Shown: piece by piece, positions 53,432 through 64,000 of the stretch
How positions within the stretch are numbered: position 1 is the first letter of the stretch
Layout of the letters: every line of letters begins with the position of its first letter
NCBI GenBank assembly: GCA_008360955.1
Contig: LUCM01011182.1
Location: 172,235 to 236,234, forward strand
Origin: Fasciolopsis buskii
Taxonomy: Eukaryota; Platyhelminthes; Trematoda; Plagiorchiida; Fasciolidae
DNA length: 64,000 nucleotides
Direction: 5' to 3'
The notes under the pieces: generated by a model
What the model saw: only the letters and a program-made list of their open reading frames with translations
Database searches by the model: none
Told to the model about the DNA's origin: nothing
Program-made: the position numbers and the translations under genes

Positions 53432-54806
53432 TTGCCCCTTCTGACTACCCATAACATCCTCACTGATAACACTCCCAATATTGGCAACAGTTCATTTTCA
53501 AATAGTGTGGTCGGTGGTTTTCAGTCGGCTAGGTCACATTTTCCCAAGCCTCGTCGGACTCTGAATCTCGGTTCATTTAATGCGCGTACTCTCATGCACG
53601 CTGGCCGACAGGCGTGTTCAGCTCTGACAGTGGACTCACCTTCGATTGATGCCTGCTGCGTGAGTGAAGCACGAATTCAGGATTCGAGTAGAGTAATTCA
53701 ACCAACTGTACCTAATATCTCATAGAGATATTTCCTGCACACTTCAGGAGACGAAGCAATTCAAGCTGTGAGTCAACGCGGTGTAGGAAGTCTTGAGTGA
53801 GGAGGCTAAGGTGGCCCGGTTAACAAACGCTTGTGCGCCGGGGGACTGCAGGGATCAGTCGGCGTCTGGAAGGACAGCTGTGTAAGGCGTAGTTTATTTA
53901 TCATCTTGGCATACGCTGTGCTGTTACAAGACTGGACGAGCGTATTCCCGAACTTCATACTGGATGGAGAGCAACTAACGGTTGTGGACAGTTTCACTTA
54001 CTTTGGTAGCTGCGTGTCGAACGATGGCAGCACGACAGTGGAGGAGAGCACACGTATATTCAAAGCTCGAGTGGCGTAGGCTGGACTGAAGCACTTGAGG
54101 CGCCGACCTGATATTTCAACGAAGTCGAAAGGCTGTGTGTGTTGCGCCACAGTGCGCTCAGTTCTGTTGTATGGTTGCGAGACATGAAGTATGCGTGTCG
54201 GAGATGTCGTCCCTTGCAGGTAATCGATCACCGATGTTTATCGCCATGACTGGATAGTGACTGGGTGAGTGATGTAGGGGTCCGGAATCTAGTATTAGGT
54301 GCCGGTTATGAGAACACCTTATCTCAGTGTCTGAAGCTTAGTAGACTACGCTGGTTGGGTCACGTGTTGCGTATGGTGAACACTCGTCTGCCATATCGTG
54401 CCCTATTTTGCGTGCGAAGAGGCCATGTGAAGATCAGCAGATGACGTGAAAACATGGAATGAGAATACGTACAGCAAACTTAGGTAAAGAAGGTGTCGCA
54501 GGTCTTTGTGATTGGAGGCCGAAAGACCCGTCAACTAGCTGGCTGGAGACACTGAAGGATATTACGGTAAACCATAAACAGTGGCGATCGCGTCGTCATT
54601 TTCTGTCGAATCAGCATTTATACAGTTAGATTGTGTACCGTACGTTGGCTGCCGTAGCATTCTTATCTTATCCCGCCTATGTAGATCTACTGCCTATTCC
54701 CCTTGCGTATTATCTCTTTTTATATAATCATGTAACTCTGGGGGAAAAGCAGCGGTCATTGAGGCTTGCCTTGATATCCAGCATTAAAGGACGATGACGG
54801 TGATGA
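53432..54806 (+). mobile_element. RTE-like LINE, internally deleted copy
   Basis: The 5' part encodes the start of an apurinic-type endonuclease: TLNLGSFNARTLMHAGRQ, then DACCVSEARIQDSS, a block common to flatworm and other invertebrate RTE-like LINEs. Coding breaks down near 53725-53870. From about 53920 the sequence is already the C-terminal end of the reverse transcriptase ORF: LDGEQLTVVDSFTYFGSCVS and then SVLLYGCET followed by a stop. So the endonuclease C-terminus and the whole catalytic RT are missing. The 3' UTR (54600-54790) matches the second copy at 63.3 kb, including GCAGCGGTCA(T/G)TGAGGCTTGC, and ends in a GATGA-rich tail. Confidence 0.8.
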
Positions 54807-54807
54807 A

Positions 54808-54915
54808 ATCCCAGTTTCTTGAATCCTCAGTGGACATCATAAAGACCTTCCCATGTAATTATATGCATATGCTGTGCTTGGGCATAGCCAAACGATTGTT
54901 AACCTGGATTAGCCT
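54808..54915 (+). pseudogene. tnp2-type (EnSpm/CACTA-like) transposase fragment, part 1
   Basis: VDIIKTFPCNYMHMLCLG followed by IAKRLLTWI (about 54827-54910) resembles the D(Y)MHxxxLGVxKxLL block of tnp2-type transposases found in many invertebrate genomes. It starts immediately after the LINE tail. The frame continues into unrelated sequence, so only this block survives. Confidence 0.5.
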
Positions 54916-54934
54916 TATCGATCACATTACAATA

Positions 54935-55140
54935 GGAACGGACGGCAGAGCGGAACAGGATCCGAAGGACGTTCGTGCGGCACTGGATGTCCACCTGCGT
55001 AATTCGTTTCCGAGAACCGCAGACACGGTAGCTCAGGGAGAGAGCATCTCCTGGCAGGCGGAAGGTTACGGGTTCGATTGCGACCCGTAGCGTCGGCTTC
55101 TGGATGCACAGTGTGCGAGTAGACTTCCCATTCTACATAA
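54935..55140 (+). repeat. tRNA-like unit splitting the transposase fragment
   Basis: GGTAGCTCAGGGAGAGAGC (A box) and GGGTTCGATTGCGACCC (T-arm/B box) lie at normal tRNA spacing at about 55017-55087, with a TGGCA loop that resembles a tRNA-Ala(GGC) anticodon arm. The acceptor stem pairs poorly, so I read it as a tRNA-derived SINE or a decayed tRNA, not a functional tRNA gene. It lies between the two tnp2-like blocks. Confidence 0.45.
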
Positions 55141-55271
55141 CATCTACCTCTTCATACCACTTCAAAACAACTGAAGATAGTTAACCCACTGGGGTGCAGT
55201 CCAGCAGTAGACCGTCTTCTAGTGTCGGTAATTTGACCGTTGTTAAAGAGAATTTAAATATCAAAAAACAC

Positions 55272-55480
55272 TTGTCGCGTACTTTTTCGAGAAAATGTCG
55301 CGCGTTCAACAAATGAATATTCGAAAGCTGCAGAATCCAGACAGATTTCCATTGTGCATTGAACCAGTGGTTATGAAAGATGTGCTTCTCCGTGGGTTAC
55401 ATGTTTTTAACTTTTTCGGTATTTGTACGCATACTGTGCAACACAAAATCCTTTACCATTTGGATTATACTGTGATGAAA
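55272..55480 (+). pseudogene. tnp2-type transposase fragment, part 2
   Basis: RTFSRKCRAFN in one frame, then CIEPVVMKDVLLRGLHVFNF in another, resemble the FSRKPR...GPVVLKDVL...HF region that follows the MHxxxLG block in tnp2-type proteins. A frameshift and stop codons separate them. This is probably the continuation of 54808-54915. Confidence 0.4.
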
Positions 55481-58400
55481 AAATAACCACAGCCGATTGC
55501 GATAGTGCACAAAATGAGATAATAAGACCAACAGTTAAATGCATGGAACAAAGGGACGCAAAGCCCTGGAACTGGATTGGAGGCTCACCAATTTGTAGTG
55601 GGGAAAGAATCATAGCGGTTTGGTACAGTGCATACATTTGCGCTTTGCATTAAGTTAATACCGACTACCAATGAAACCTATGATTTGCGGTTACGCGCTT
55701 CAATCAGGTCGCGCCATTCTGTCGCTTGCACGTCCGGGACACCTTTTGGTTCAAGTATCTAGGATAAACGTGAGATTGGATGCATAGACCTCAACGTGAG
55801 TCCTATAAAACAGACCATCATTACGGAATGACGGTACGACATCCCAGGTGCTTGGGGGTTCAACGTGTGTACTCATTTCTGCGATGATGTGAATGAATAT
55901 GGACTGCTGGATAACTTTTTTTCTTTTTCGCATTTGAGTGCAGCATATAAGTTATATGGCAATGCACGACCAGCACGCACGTTGGCCGAGCAGATATTTC
56001 AACGTTTGATCGAAAGGTCGGCATGAATGTGCATGTGAGATTTTTGGATGACGCGAACTACAATGTAATCCGACCACTGGGTTTGGGAGGAAATGTCCAG
56101 GGTACACCGTGTACTACGATGCAACTGAGCAATGCTGTATTAAATAACAAACGAGCGTCAGAAACAATTGCCATCAGCGATTGTGGCATTTTAACAAGGT
56201 ATTTAAATCACCGTAAGAATTTTTTTACCCCAATCCCATCAAATATTTGGGGAGTATAACTAATGGTCCACTTAACACGGGGGCTTCAAAGCACAAAACC
56301 AACAGCATCCAGTTCAAAAGTTTTATAATGTCACAGTAACAAACCCGTGTTTAAACCAATCTCTCACTTTTGGTTAAACTGAAGATATCTCAGACAATGC
56401 TGTCATTTACTTTAACTGCAGATATTTGATTTCACTGAGTTAGAGGGGACAAGTCCATTGTTGTGGTGCATGATTTATGGTTATGGTCCCGAAGCGCGGC
56501 TTACTGGTCACCGATGGTCTCATCAAAGACGGAGAAATTGCTGGAATGGAGTTTGCCACCACCTAACTGCCCCATGCATCAAGTCAGGATGCACAGAATA
56601 GTAGGAAGCTTCCCGTTTCTTTTGTTATACCCACAGGTCAAAACACTGTGCATGTTGAGTTACAGAAGTATCTCGAACAAGCGTCGAATTTGCCCAGATG
56701 GTACACCAGAGATAAAGGATAATAAAAAAAGAAAACTGTAAGATTGCCACTAAGTAGAAATGGTTTTTCTCAGTAAGCTAGCTATATTATCATTCAGCGA
56801 CGACAAAATTGTCTATTTGTCATTTATTTTGTAGTTCAGCGATTGTTAAACAAACACTGCGTAATAAATGATTGTAGTGCATTTGCTCGTCCAAAATTGT
56901 CGGAGAAACACCCGATATTCGGGTTTATCGGTTTTCGTGCGGCCTAGTCGTCTCGTGTAAATTGCCGAACTACAGAGCACCGCACTGTATTGACGTCCGC
57001 CTACTGGCGCGCATGATGCCCAACCGAAGCCTGTCCTAGGATTTTCACGAGTGTGAAATGTGACCAATCAGGGGCTAATACCTGGTGTGCAGAACTAGCC
57101 AATGGGATGTACCGGAGGTGAACAAGATTTACCACAACCGGTCGTCCTCATATTAAACTTACAGTTTCTCATTTCTGAATTCAATCTTGAAATGGTATAA
57201 AGCAGCAGAATATATCAATCAGCCCCTTAATCACCCAAAGCATAGACCAGTAAATATAACTTCGACTTCGGATTCCCTTATAACATCAACTGTGACCAAA
57301 CCTCATTAAAGGAAACCCTATTTGAAATCTGGAAAGATCCCTAAATAAAGACAGAATCCTGGCGGAAATCCACAAGACACGCTTTCCCGCGCCCAGAGAA
57401 TTCAAACCCTACCCTATTTCCTTTGATTTGGGGAACCTCGGCTCCGCTAAATCTCAAAAAGGTGACAGAACTGCGTGGGGAAAACACGAAAGCAACAGTC
57501 TGTTAGATGCGTTAATATTGTTCTGTTGTCGAATCCAGAACGCTCATACTGATTAGTTTTCACAAATGGCCACCAAAGCCAAAGTGTTCGTTGTACTAGA
57601 CAGTCGTGAAAACCGAATCCTACAACTAAATCCGAAGCAGACAACAGAAGAAGTTTCAAACTTCAATTATCCCGACTCTACCATCCTACCGAACGGACAT
57701 TCTAATGATAATGTCAAACGGCGCAGTTTTACTCCATGAAAACATTTTTAAATTAGGGCCAACCACAAATATGATAAATTCAACAAACAGATATTTTCCA
57801 TTTAGTCTAAAACAGACTAAGTGCGCAAAAATGCAATTCAAAGATGCACAAGTACTGCACAACTGTCAAACAGACTTGCGTGAAGAACGAATAAGGAATA
57901 AGCACCAAACTGCGTGTCATCCACTTACTTCTCTCATGAATGCTCTGCGACGAGCTTCGTTGGGATCACCTGATGAGTAATACAGTAGAGTTGTAATGAG
58001 CATATTACCATATATGTAAATGTATTAGGTTAAAGTATGAAGACGATCAGCTGAAAGCTACAGGAATTCATTAAAACTGTACTTTGCTATGAAGAGCTAA
58101 ATTCAACAGAACAATTTTCCGAATTCATATGAAGCACGCCCCAGTGCTTGCTTTGCACAATGAACATAATGCGTGAAAGGAACAGAGATGAGCCGTGATC
58201 CGTGTTTTCATATATGTGGAAGCGACCAGGATATCAAATCACATGAGATAAGTGGGAGATATTGACTACTCAATGCCTGGAATGATGATTTGAAAAGAGA
58301 TATCCGATACATCAGTGTGAGAAATGAAAAAAATTCAAGGAGCACGTCGAGTAAAACTCGGTATTCGTTATATGAATAAGGATAACGATTCAAGAGATTA

Positions 58401-61400
58401 TAAGCAGCAAGCAAGGTCACAAGCTTCTGGATGCTAGAAGAAAATAGTTCCGGAGATGGAAATGTTTGAACTTCAGGAAGGTCATTCTCAGATAACCTTC
58501 CGAGGAAGCTGGTTGTACCAAAAGCAATGAAGAGAAAGGATAATTTGCTTGTGTGAAATTTGTCTTACAGTATATTGACTCAACTTCGACTAATGCCGGA
58601 TAATCAGACCAACGACAACGGTTCTCGCCTATAGCAACTCATCATAATTATAACTGATTAAAATATCAGGAGCTTACTTTTAGCAGCATCGATGTATGTA
58701 GTAAAATTCGTCTGAAAAAACTGCACAGCATGATTTACGTCGTTGGATCGAAACTGGAAAACGGGAGTTGCATAGAAACGGGTTCAGAAGCTCAACAGGT
58801 AAAAGCTATTTTGAGACATCGGCAAAAGAAATTAGATTTCATCTTACAACATTCAGGGGGCGTTGCAAAAAGAAAGTAGTAACTGAAAAGTGAGGAGAAA
58901 ATTAGACTTTTGAGTTTGATCGAAGTGCACACTGGATTTTTGCTATTTCTAAAAATCAGCCGGAATATTTGGAGCTTTCAGTCCGATGGTACTGGCTGTT
59001 TACCCTAACAAATTGGTATCACACATGCACTGATCAGACACTCATGACAAACTGGTTAAACTAGGTGGTCCTGCACACTTTCCTATTGAGGTATGCATCA
59101 CTTGTACTACTCTACAGAAAATATCAAATGAAGAACTGGGGACTGTATAGAAGACGCTTTGTTCTGATGATCAAAATTAGGCTTCGCACAACGCACCAAC
59201 GAAATCTGAAATTTTGGGCAGCAGCAGTTTTACATAACTGTTAACAAAAGAAACTTGATATGAGCAATTCGTTAACATGTTTGAAGTGCTTAAAAGAACA
59301 AACATGACCAATATGTTTTGGAGATAATTAAGCATCCGATTCGAAACTTGATGGTAAACGAATATTACGACTTGGTTCAAATTTACAATTCTTTACATTC
59401 AGGACGACATTGCGGACCAATTTCGGCGTTTTAACGGCTGTTAAACGTAAAGCGTTCCTCTAAAAAAGTCAATGTGATTCACATTCGGAGGCACTTGGTT
59501 GAAGAGGAGAGTTTACGGGCTGGTTGGTTTCCGTTTTCCTACTTTCTATCAATTCTACGGAAGGCTATACTGGGGAAATCATTACTTTAACTGTTGCAGC
59601 TAAAGTTCGATTGAACTACGAGTATTACTCTTCGCCAGCGGAAATGCACGCCGAAACATTCTTACATGAGTTTGGTTAACCCACGGGCCTTTGACTGATT
59701 TTTTATCTGCGAGTTGAGATCGCATTTTACTTTCCCATTAGATCATTTTTTGTCTAGCATACGGTCCGCTTTAGTGAAACCAGCCTCGGGTATTTGCACG
59801 TTCCTTTTAGTTATGCTAAGTATAATTCCATACACAGATCCTGCCGACACTGAGGAGTCAAGCGTTACATGGACATTTTTTGGTTCAGTAAGTAATAAAG
59901 AAAAAGATATTTGAGTTTGCATTCGTATTATTTGGCCCGTAGTGACGAAGCTCTACAAAAACAAGCTTTGGAGTTCCCCAGCGAGATATGCTAGAAATAA
60001 AACCAACGATTTTAACTACCATCTTTTGAATTCAGTGACAACAAAGCAAAGCATGCGCTGATAGAAATATTGTTGATAAAAATCGTCAATCGAAGGGCAT
60101 ATCAACGTTCTTCATTGTGTTTTGGGCCATAATGTAATGACGTTTAGCAAATTGAATGTAAAATAATTTTTGTCTAATGAGGCACGAAATGTCAGATTTT
60201 CGACCCCAACAACTAATGTGCAGGTAGCCCATCAAATCGCATCAGAACATCATACACGTCACGGATAACATCGACGTCCAGATTATGATAAATCTTTAAA
60301 TGAAACATACCAGAATTAGTTGTGCCGATACACAAATTAAATGGTTTGAAAAAAACCCTATTTACAGTCACTAAATAAGGGTGAGACGAAACATGAAGCT
60401 TCGTCCGGAAAAGCCAATACTTCCTTATGATGTTTCTTTTGAATTCGGGGGATATTCCAGGTATTGCAACCGTTAATTTTCCTCTATTCCTAGTGTTGCC
60501 TATTTGACCCGGTACAAAAGTTTCAAATCAAAGTAAGAAGTAAGGCAGGTTTTTTGAAGAATACTTGCCAGTACTTTACGGGCTGCTATTTACCATGCAT
60601 ACGTCAACCAAATTGCCCAGCGGCCAAATTAACGTGCAAAACAGATCATTTTATATATCTCGTCGTGCTCCACGAATATTCGGTACTCCATAACCACAGA
60701 TATTTTAAGGATTGCAATATTCTATCTCCTTATTGAGGCAACAGTGCATGAAATAGTGGTAATATCCTACAACAGGATGAAGGAACACAAAATATCGTAG
60801 TACTCTGGCGAGCGCGCGGAAGTTGGCCAAGTTGGTTAGTCGTCGCATCTGTTTTGTAGTTATTCCAAATGTCAAATATTTCCCTAAACTGGTGTTTTTG
60901 TGAATCCCCTACGGTTGTCTGCGCATTCCACTGAATTTCATGATTTCGGACATTCGGTTGCAGGTGGTTTGCATCTGAAGGATTACGGACGCCCAAGAAA
61001 GCATCGAGCGGGACACAGTTGCTCTCAGATATCACTCACCAGACAGAATTCCTACATTATCCATTTTACTTGCTGGCATGAGATTCATTTTGGCAAAGAT
61101 TTACCGGGTAGCTCAGTTGTCTTCCCAGAATGAAGTAAAACATATTAGGGCTATTCTCCGCCCCCCCCCAGAAATCCGGCGGCATGTTGATATTAATGAC
61201 AACGCAATTCAACTTGGTGAGTACCACGTGTTTAGGAGCGCCCGTCCTTCAGACTATCGAACCCGAGAAGGTGTCAATGACGTTTGTATATCGCAGGTGG
61301 TGTAAATCTCCCAGTCCCACAATTCATTTTAAGTTTCAAAATCAACTGCATCTTCATCCGCTGCAGTGCACGTTGTTTTAGAGCATATCGCAGCGTTATT

Positions 61401-62439
61401 TCTGTCCATATTTGCAGATGAACTATCCAAACAGCTTATCACTTATACTGGCCATTCTTTGTGCGTTATCGACGAAGACTTTAAGAAGCTTGATATTTCT
61501 TTCTTATCACACCTTAGTTTCTTCAATATTGCAGTTTTCTACATGCAACGATGCTTTTTGACCTGGCTTTCGTTAGCTTTCCAAATATTTTCTGTCTATG
61601 ATCGAGCTCCCACCAAAATCTTCGATCACTATGTTTGCTTCATTCCAGGGTTTGCGCAAAATCAATTCACTAAATTGATTTATAATCCCCGCCAGCATTG
61701 ACTAGAAGTGCTTGTTCTCAAGTGAACTTGTGTGTGCTGCATGATATGGTAGGCTCAACCGACTTTTCAGTCACCTCTTCGTGAAAATCACAGTACTGGC
61801 AGCAACGAAATGATTAGTCTAACTTATGCTGTGATGTCTGTTGAAGCACTGACATATTATGCCCGATGTGACCAATTTTTCTTTCCCTACGCAAAACGGC
61901 TTCGACGAGATGAAGAAGGGGTGCATAACGGAAGGTTGCTGTTTACCGTCAAACGTCCCACGACTGCTACCAAAACTGAGATCAGGCTGAACATTTGTCT
62001 TGGCAACGAGAGTCGCCGCATGACCCTGAAACAATTGCGCGGCTCAAAATCATGATGTAACCTTGGCGTCTAACATACCAATCATCAGTTGTGAGAAAAT
62101 TCTGACCATCGTTCACTTTCGCCCTAATTGTTGCTCTTGATGAGGTTACCCCATTTTCGGAGGACTCAGTCCCGAAAGCCTTTATCAAAGTAGAAAACAT
62201 TAAATTTTGTGAACCCCAGTTAATTTTATTTTACTACTCAAAACATATACGTCTCACCTTTAGGCTTCATTCTCCAAAATTTCCAATGTTTGTCTTGCTA
62301 CCGCGACCATCCCTCATTGACAGAAATGTGTTAGTACAAAGCCGACTTCCACGAAGGGATCTTTTGGAGGACTTGCTTGTTAACTGAATTTTAATTGACG
62401 TTCAGATCCATGATTCTGGGCAGTTCAGTATCTACACTT
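55481..62439. other. unassigned region
   Basis: Many short ORFs, none with a convincing family. Two CCAAT words near 57060-57100 and a C-run at about 61163 are noted. A YGNARPARTLAEQIFQRLIE stretch (55958-56018) faintly resembles the helix-turn-helix found at the start of some transposon-derived proteins, but is too short to call. Confidence 0.45.
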
Positions 62440-63290
62440 GACCCCGAATGGCAAGGCTTGTTTTTTTGATTATGCTGATGCTTTTGGCTCCCCGATCGCA
62501 CTACGTTACTTCAGATCATCTACGAAACGGCACTAGCCCAAATATTTGAAAGCATCAGGTTACTATTTTTACAACAGCACTCAGTTTACTTGTTCGACAA
62601 GAGTAAGTACACATTTCCCACTCACCTCAGGCGCTTTCCAAGGGACTAATCTATCTCCACTTCTTTTCTCTCTGCATCAACAAGCTACCAATTTACTCAA
62701 ATTTCTTTGGTTGCGAATATGCTCATGACGTCGTTTTCGGCTGTCCTTACAATATCAAGGGCAGTCTTAGTCACTTACGAGATAGTCTAAATGAACTCAG
62801 TGACTGGTCTTCCTCAAATTTACTATCAATGAATATTCCTAAAAGAATTGCTGTTCCTTTCAATCCTCAGCGTGGTTCTTTTTATTCATCCACTTTCAGT
62901 CACTACTCACCGCTGGCAATCAACAACGGTTTTTCTGTCCTTTATTCAGAAATAAATCTGAAACAATCTTCCTTGAACAGAGTATGTTGAACTTGCTTTC
63001 TTTAATATCCACCGACTCGCCTTATTACCCTTTCGCCTGGGAAGGCTCAGAGTACCTACTGCAATTTTTCCTCAATTTGTTACATCATAAAACCTCACCC
63101 ATTGGCTTCAACTGCTCCCCGGCACTCTTAAAGGGCTTGAAAAAGAAGGACTTCCTTTTCACCGCTAATCCACTAAAACTGCTTATACACTGCAGCAGAA
63201 TTAACAAAAACATACGTGCGGATTTCATTGTTCAGAAACATTTTAATGCTTGTGATAAATTTTCAGATAGGATGCTATCCAACACCAACC
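62440..63290 (+). pseudogene. CR1-like LINE reverse transcriptase, degenerate
   Basis: Blocks in order across frames: GAFQGTNLSPLLFSL (the PQGxxLSPLLF block), then CINKLPIYSNFFGCEYAHDV and VFGCPYNIKGSLSHLRDSLN, then LSDWSSSNLLSMNIPK, then KGLKKKDFLFTANPLKLLIH and the terminal VQKHFNACDKFSDRMLSN. This is the palm and C-terminus of a CR1/Jockey-clade RT. The catalytic YADD is YAHD (62718-62729), so the first metal-binding Asp is lost. Frameshifts occur near 62675 and 62980. The 5' part is missing or unrecognisable. Confidence 0.8.
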
Positions 63291-63291
63291 A

Positions 63292-64000
63292 CCATCTTCA
63301 TCATCATCATCATGGTTCAGCGTTGAACAGCAAGGCAAGCCTCACTGACCGCTGCCTCTTCACCAGAGTTACACGTTTATATAAAAAGAGTGAATGTCCA
63401 AGGCGAACAGGGAGTGAACCTACACAGGCGGGAAAAGATAAGATGCTGCTGCAGCCAACACACGAAACACGGTCTAACCGCACAAACGCACATGTTTTCA
63501 ATCATTCTGATTCGATAAAAAATGACAGCACGATCGCCACTGTTCACGGTTCACTGACATATTCCTCGGTGTCTCCAGCCAGCAAGTCGACGAGACTTTC
63601 GGACCCCAACCACGAAGGCGTAAGACACCTACTTTAACTAAGTTCGCTGTACATTTTCTCATCCCACGTTGCCACGTCATCTGTTGGCCTCCGCATGCCT
63701 TCTTCCATTCCTTAGGAGGAACACAAAATAGGGCATGTTTTGGTAGACGAGTGTTCGTCATACGCAACACGTGACCCAACCAAGGTAGTCTACTAAGTTT
63801 CATACGCTGAAACAATCTATTCTCAGAAGTGACATCCAACACCAGATTCCTAACCTCAATATTACTCACCCGGTCACTCCATCCAATCCTAGCCATACTA
63901 CGTAAACATCGGTTGTCCAAAACCTGCAACCGACGAACATCGCCATCACGCATACTCCACGTCTCGCAACCGTACAACAAAACTGAACGCACTGCAGCAC
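63292..64000 (-). mobile_element. RTE-like LINE, 3' end (runs off window)
   Basis: From the window edge the minus strand is open: AAVRSVLLYGCETWSMRDGD, later IGWSDRVSNIEVRNLVL and LPWLGHVLRM, ending at a stop at 63498. This is the C-terminal region of an RTE-like ORF. The 3' UTR ends in an (ATG)n tail at about 63292-63314. It matches the 54.1-54.8 kb copy in both the coding end and the UTR, and is better preserved. The rest of the element lies beyond 64000. Confidence 0.85.

Noticed and set aside
55950..56020. Possible transposon helix-turn-helix (YGNARPARTLAEQIF)
   Set aside because: Too short and followed by stops; similarity is from memory only.
1..64000. CRISPR arrays, bacterial operons, toxin-antitoxin or phage modules
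   Set aside because: No regularly spaced direct repeats, no packed ORFs and no ribosome-binding-site pattern. The window is clearly eukaryotic.

Overview
This is a stretch of metazoan nuclear DNA, about 40% G+C by eye. It has long introns, spliceosomal GT-AG junctions, decayed retrotransposons, tRNA-derived short repeats and microsatellites. There is no bacterial-style gene packing. The mix of RTE-like and CR1-like LINEs with a Penelope-like element suggests an invertebrate, possibly a parasitic flatworm. That taxonomic guess is an inference and I could not test it.

The main content is one developmental gene on the minus strand, an engrailed homeobox homologue, spread over about 20.8 kb (34867 down to 14090). 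It can be read as four exons whose phases join exactly. Exon 1 (34117-34867) carries the EH1 repressor motif and the EH2 (PBC-binding, hexapeptide) motif. Exon 2 (18157-18277) carries EH3 and the first 23 or so residues of the homeodomain. Exon 3 (16441-16543) carries the rest of the homeodomain, with W48, F49, Q50 and N51. A candidate last exon (14090-14191) carries a much-eroded EH5 at the correct spacing. The model gives 358 residues. Intron 1 is 15.8 kb, and one intron splits the homeobox.

Layout. 1-14 kb: unassigned DNA with one copy of a roughly 345-bp repeat at 4.0 kb. 14.1-34.9 kb: the engrailed gene; its introns hold a cluster of the same repeat at 15.0-16.1 kb, two compound trinucleotide arrays (one holding an assembly gap) at 25.5-26.2 kb, and a tRNA-derived SINE at 26.6 kb. 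34.9-35.15 kb: a G+C-rich segment just upstream of the start codon, probably 5' UTR or promoter. 35-42.6 kb: mostly featureless, with a TA-rich array at 36.9 kb and a second SINE copy at 39.7 kb. 43.2-44.65 kb: a frameshifted Penelope-like reverse transcriptase (minus). 44.7-53 kb: unassigned, with two weak exon-like segments on the minus strand. 53.4-55.5 kb: an internally deleted RTE-like LINE abutting a tnp2-type DNA-transposon fragment, which is itself interrupted by a tRNA-like unit. 55.5-62.4 kb: nothing recognised. 62.4-64 kb: a dead CR1-like LINE (plus) meeting the 3' end of a second RTE-like copy (minus) that runs off the window.

Only engrailed is a confidently functional gene here. 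It would act as a homeodomain transcriptional repressor. Everything else recognised is mobile-element debris or simple sequence. I found no new defence, biosynthetic or RNA-based system.
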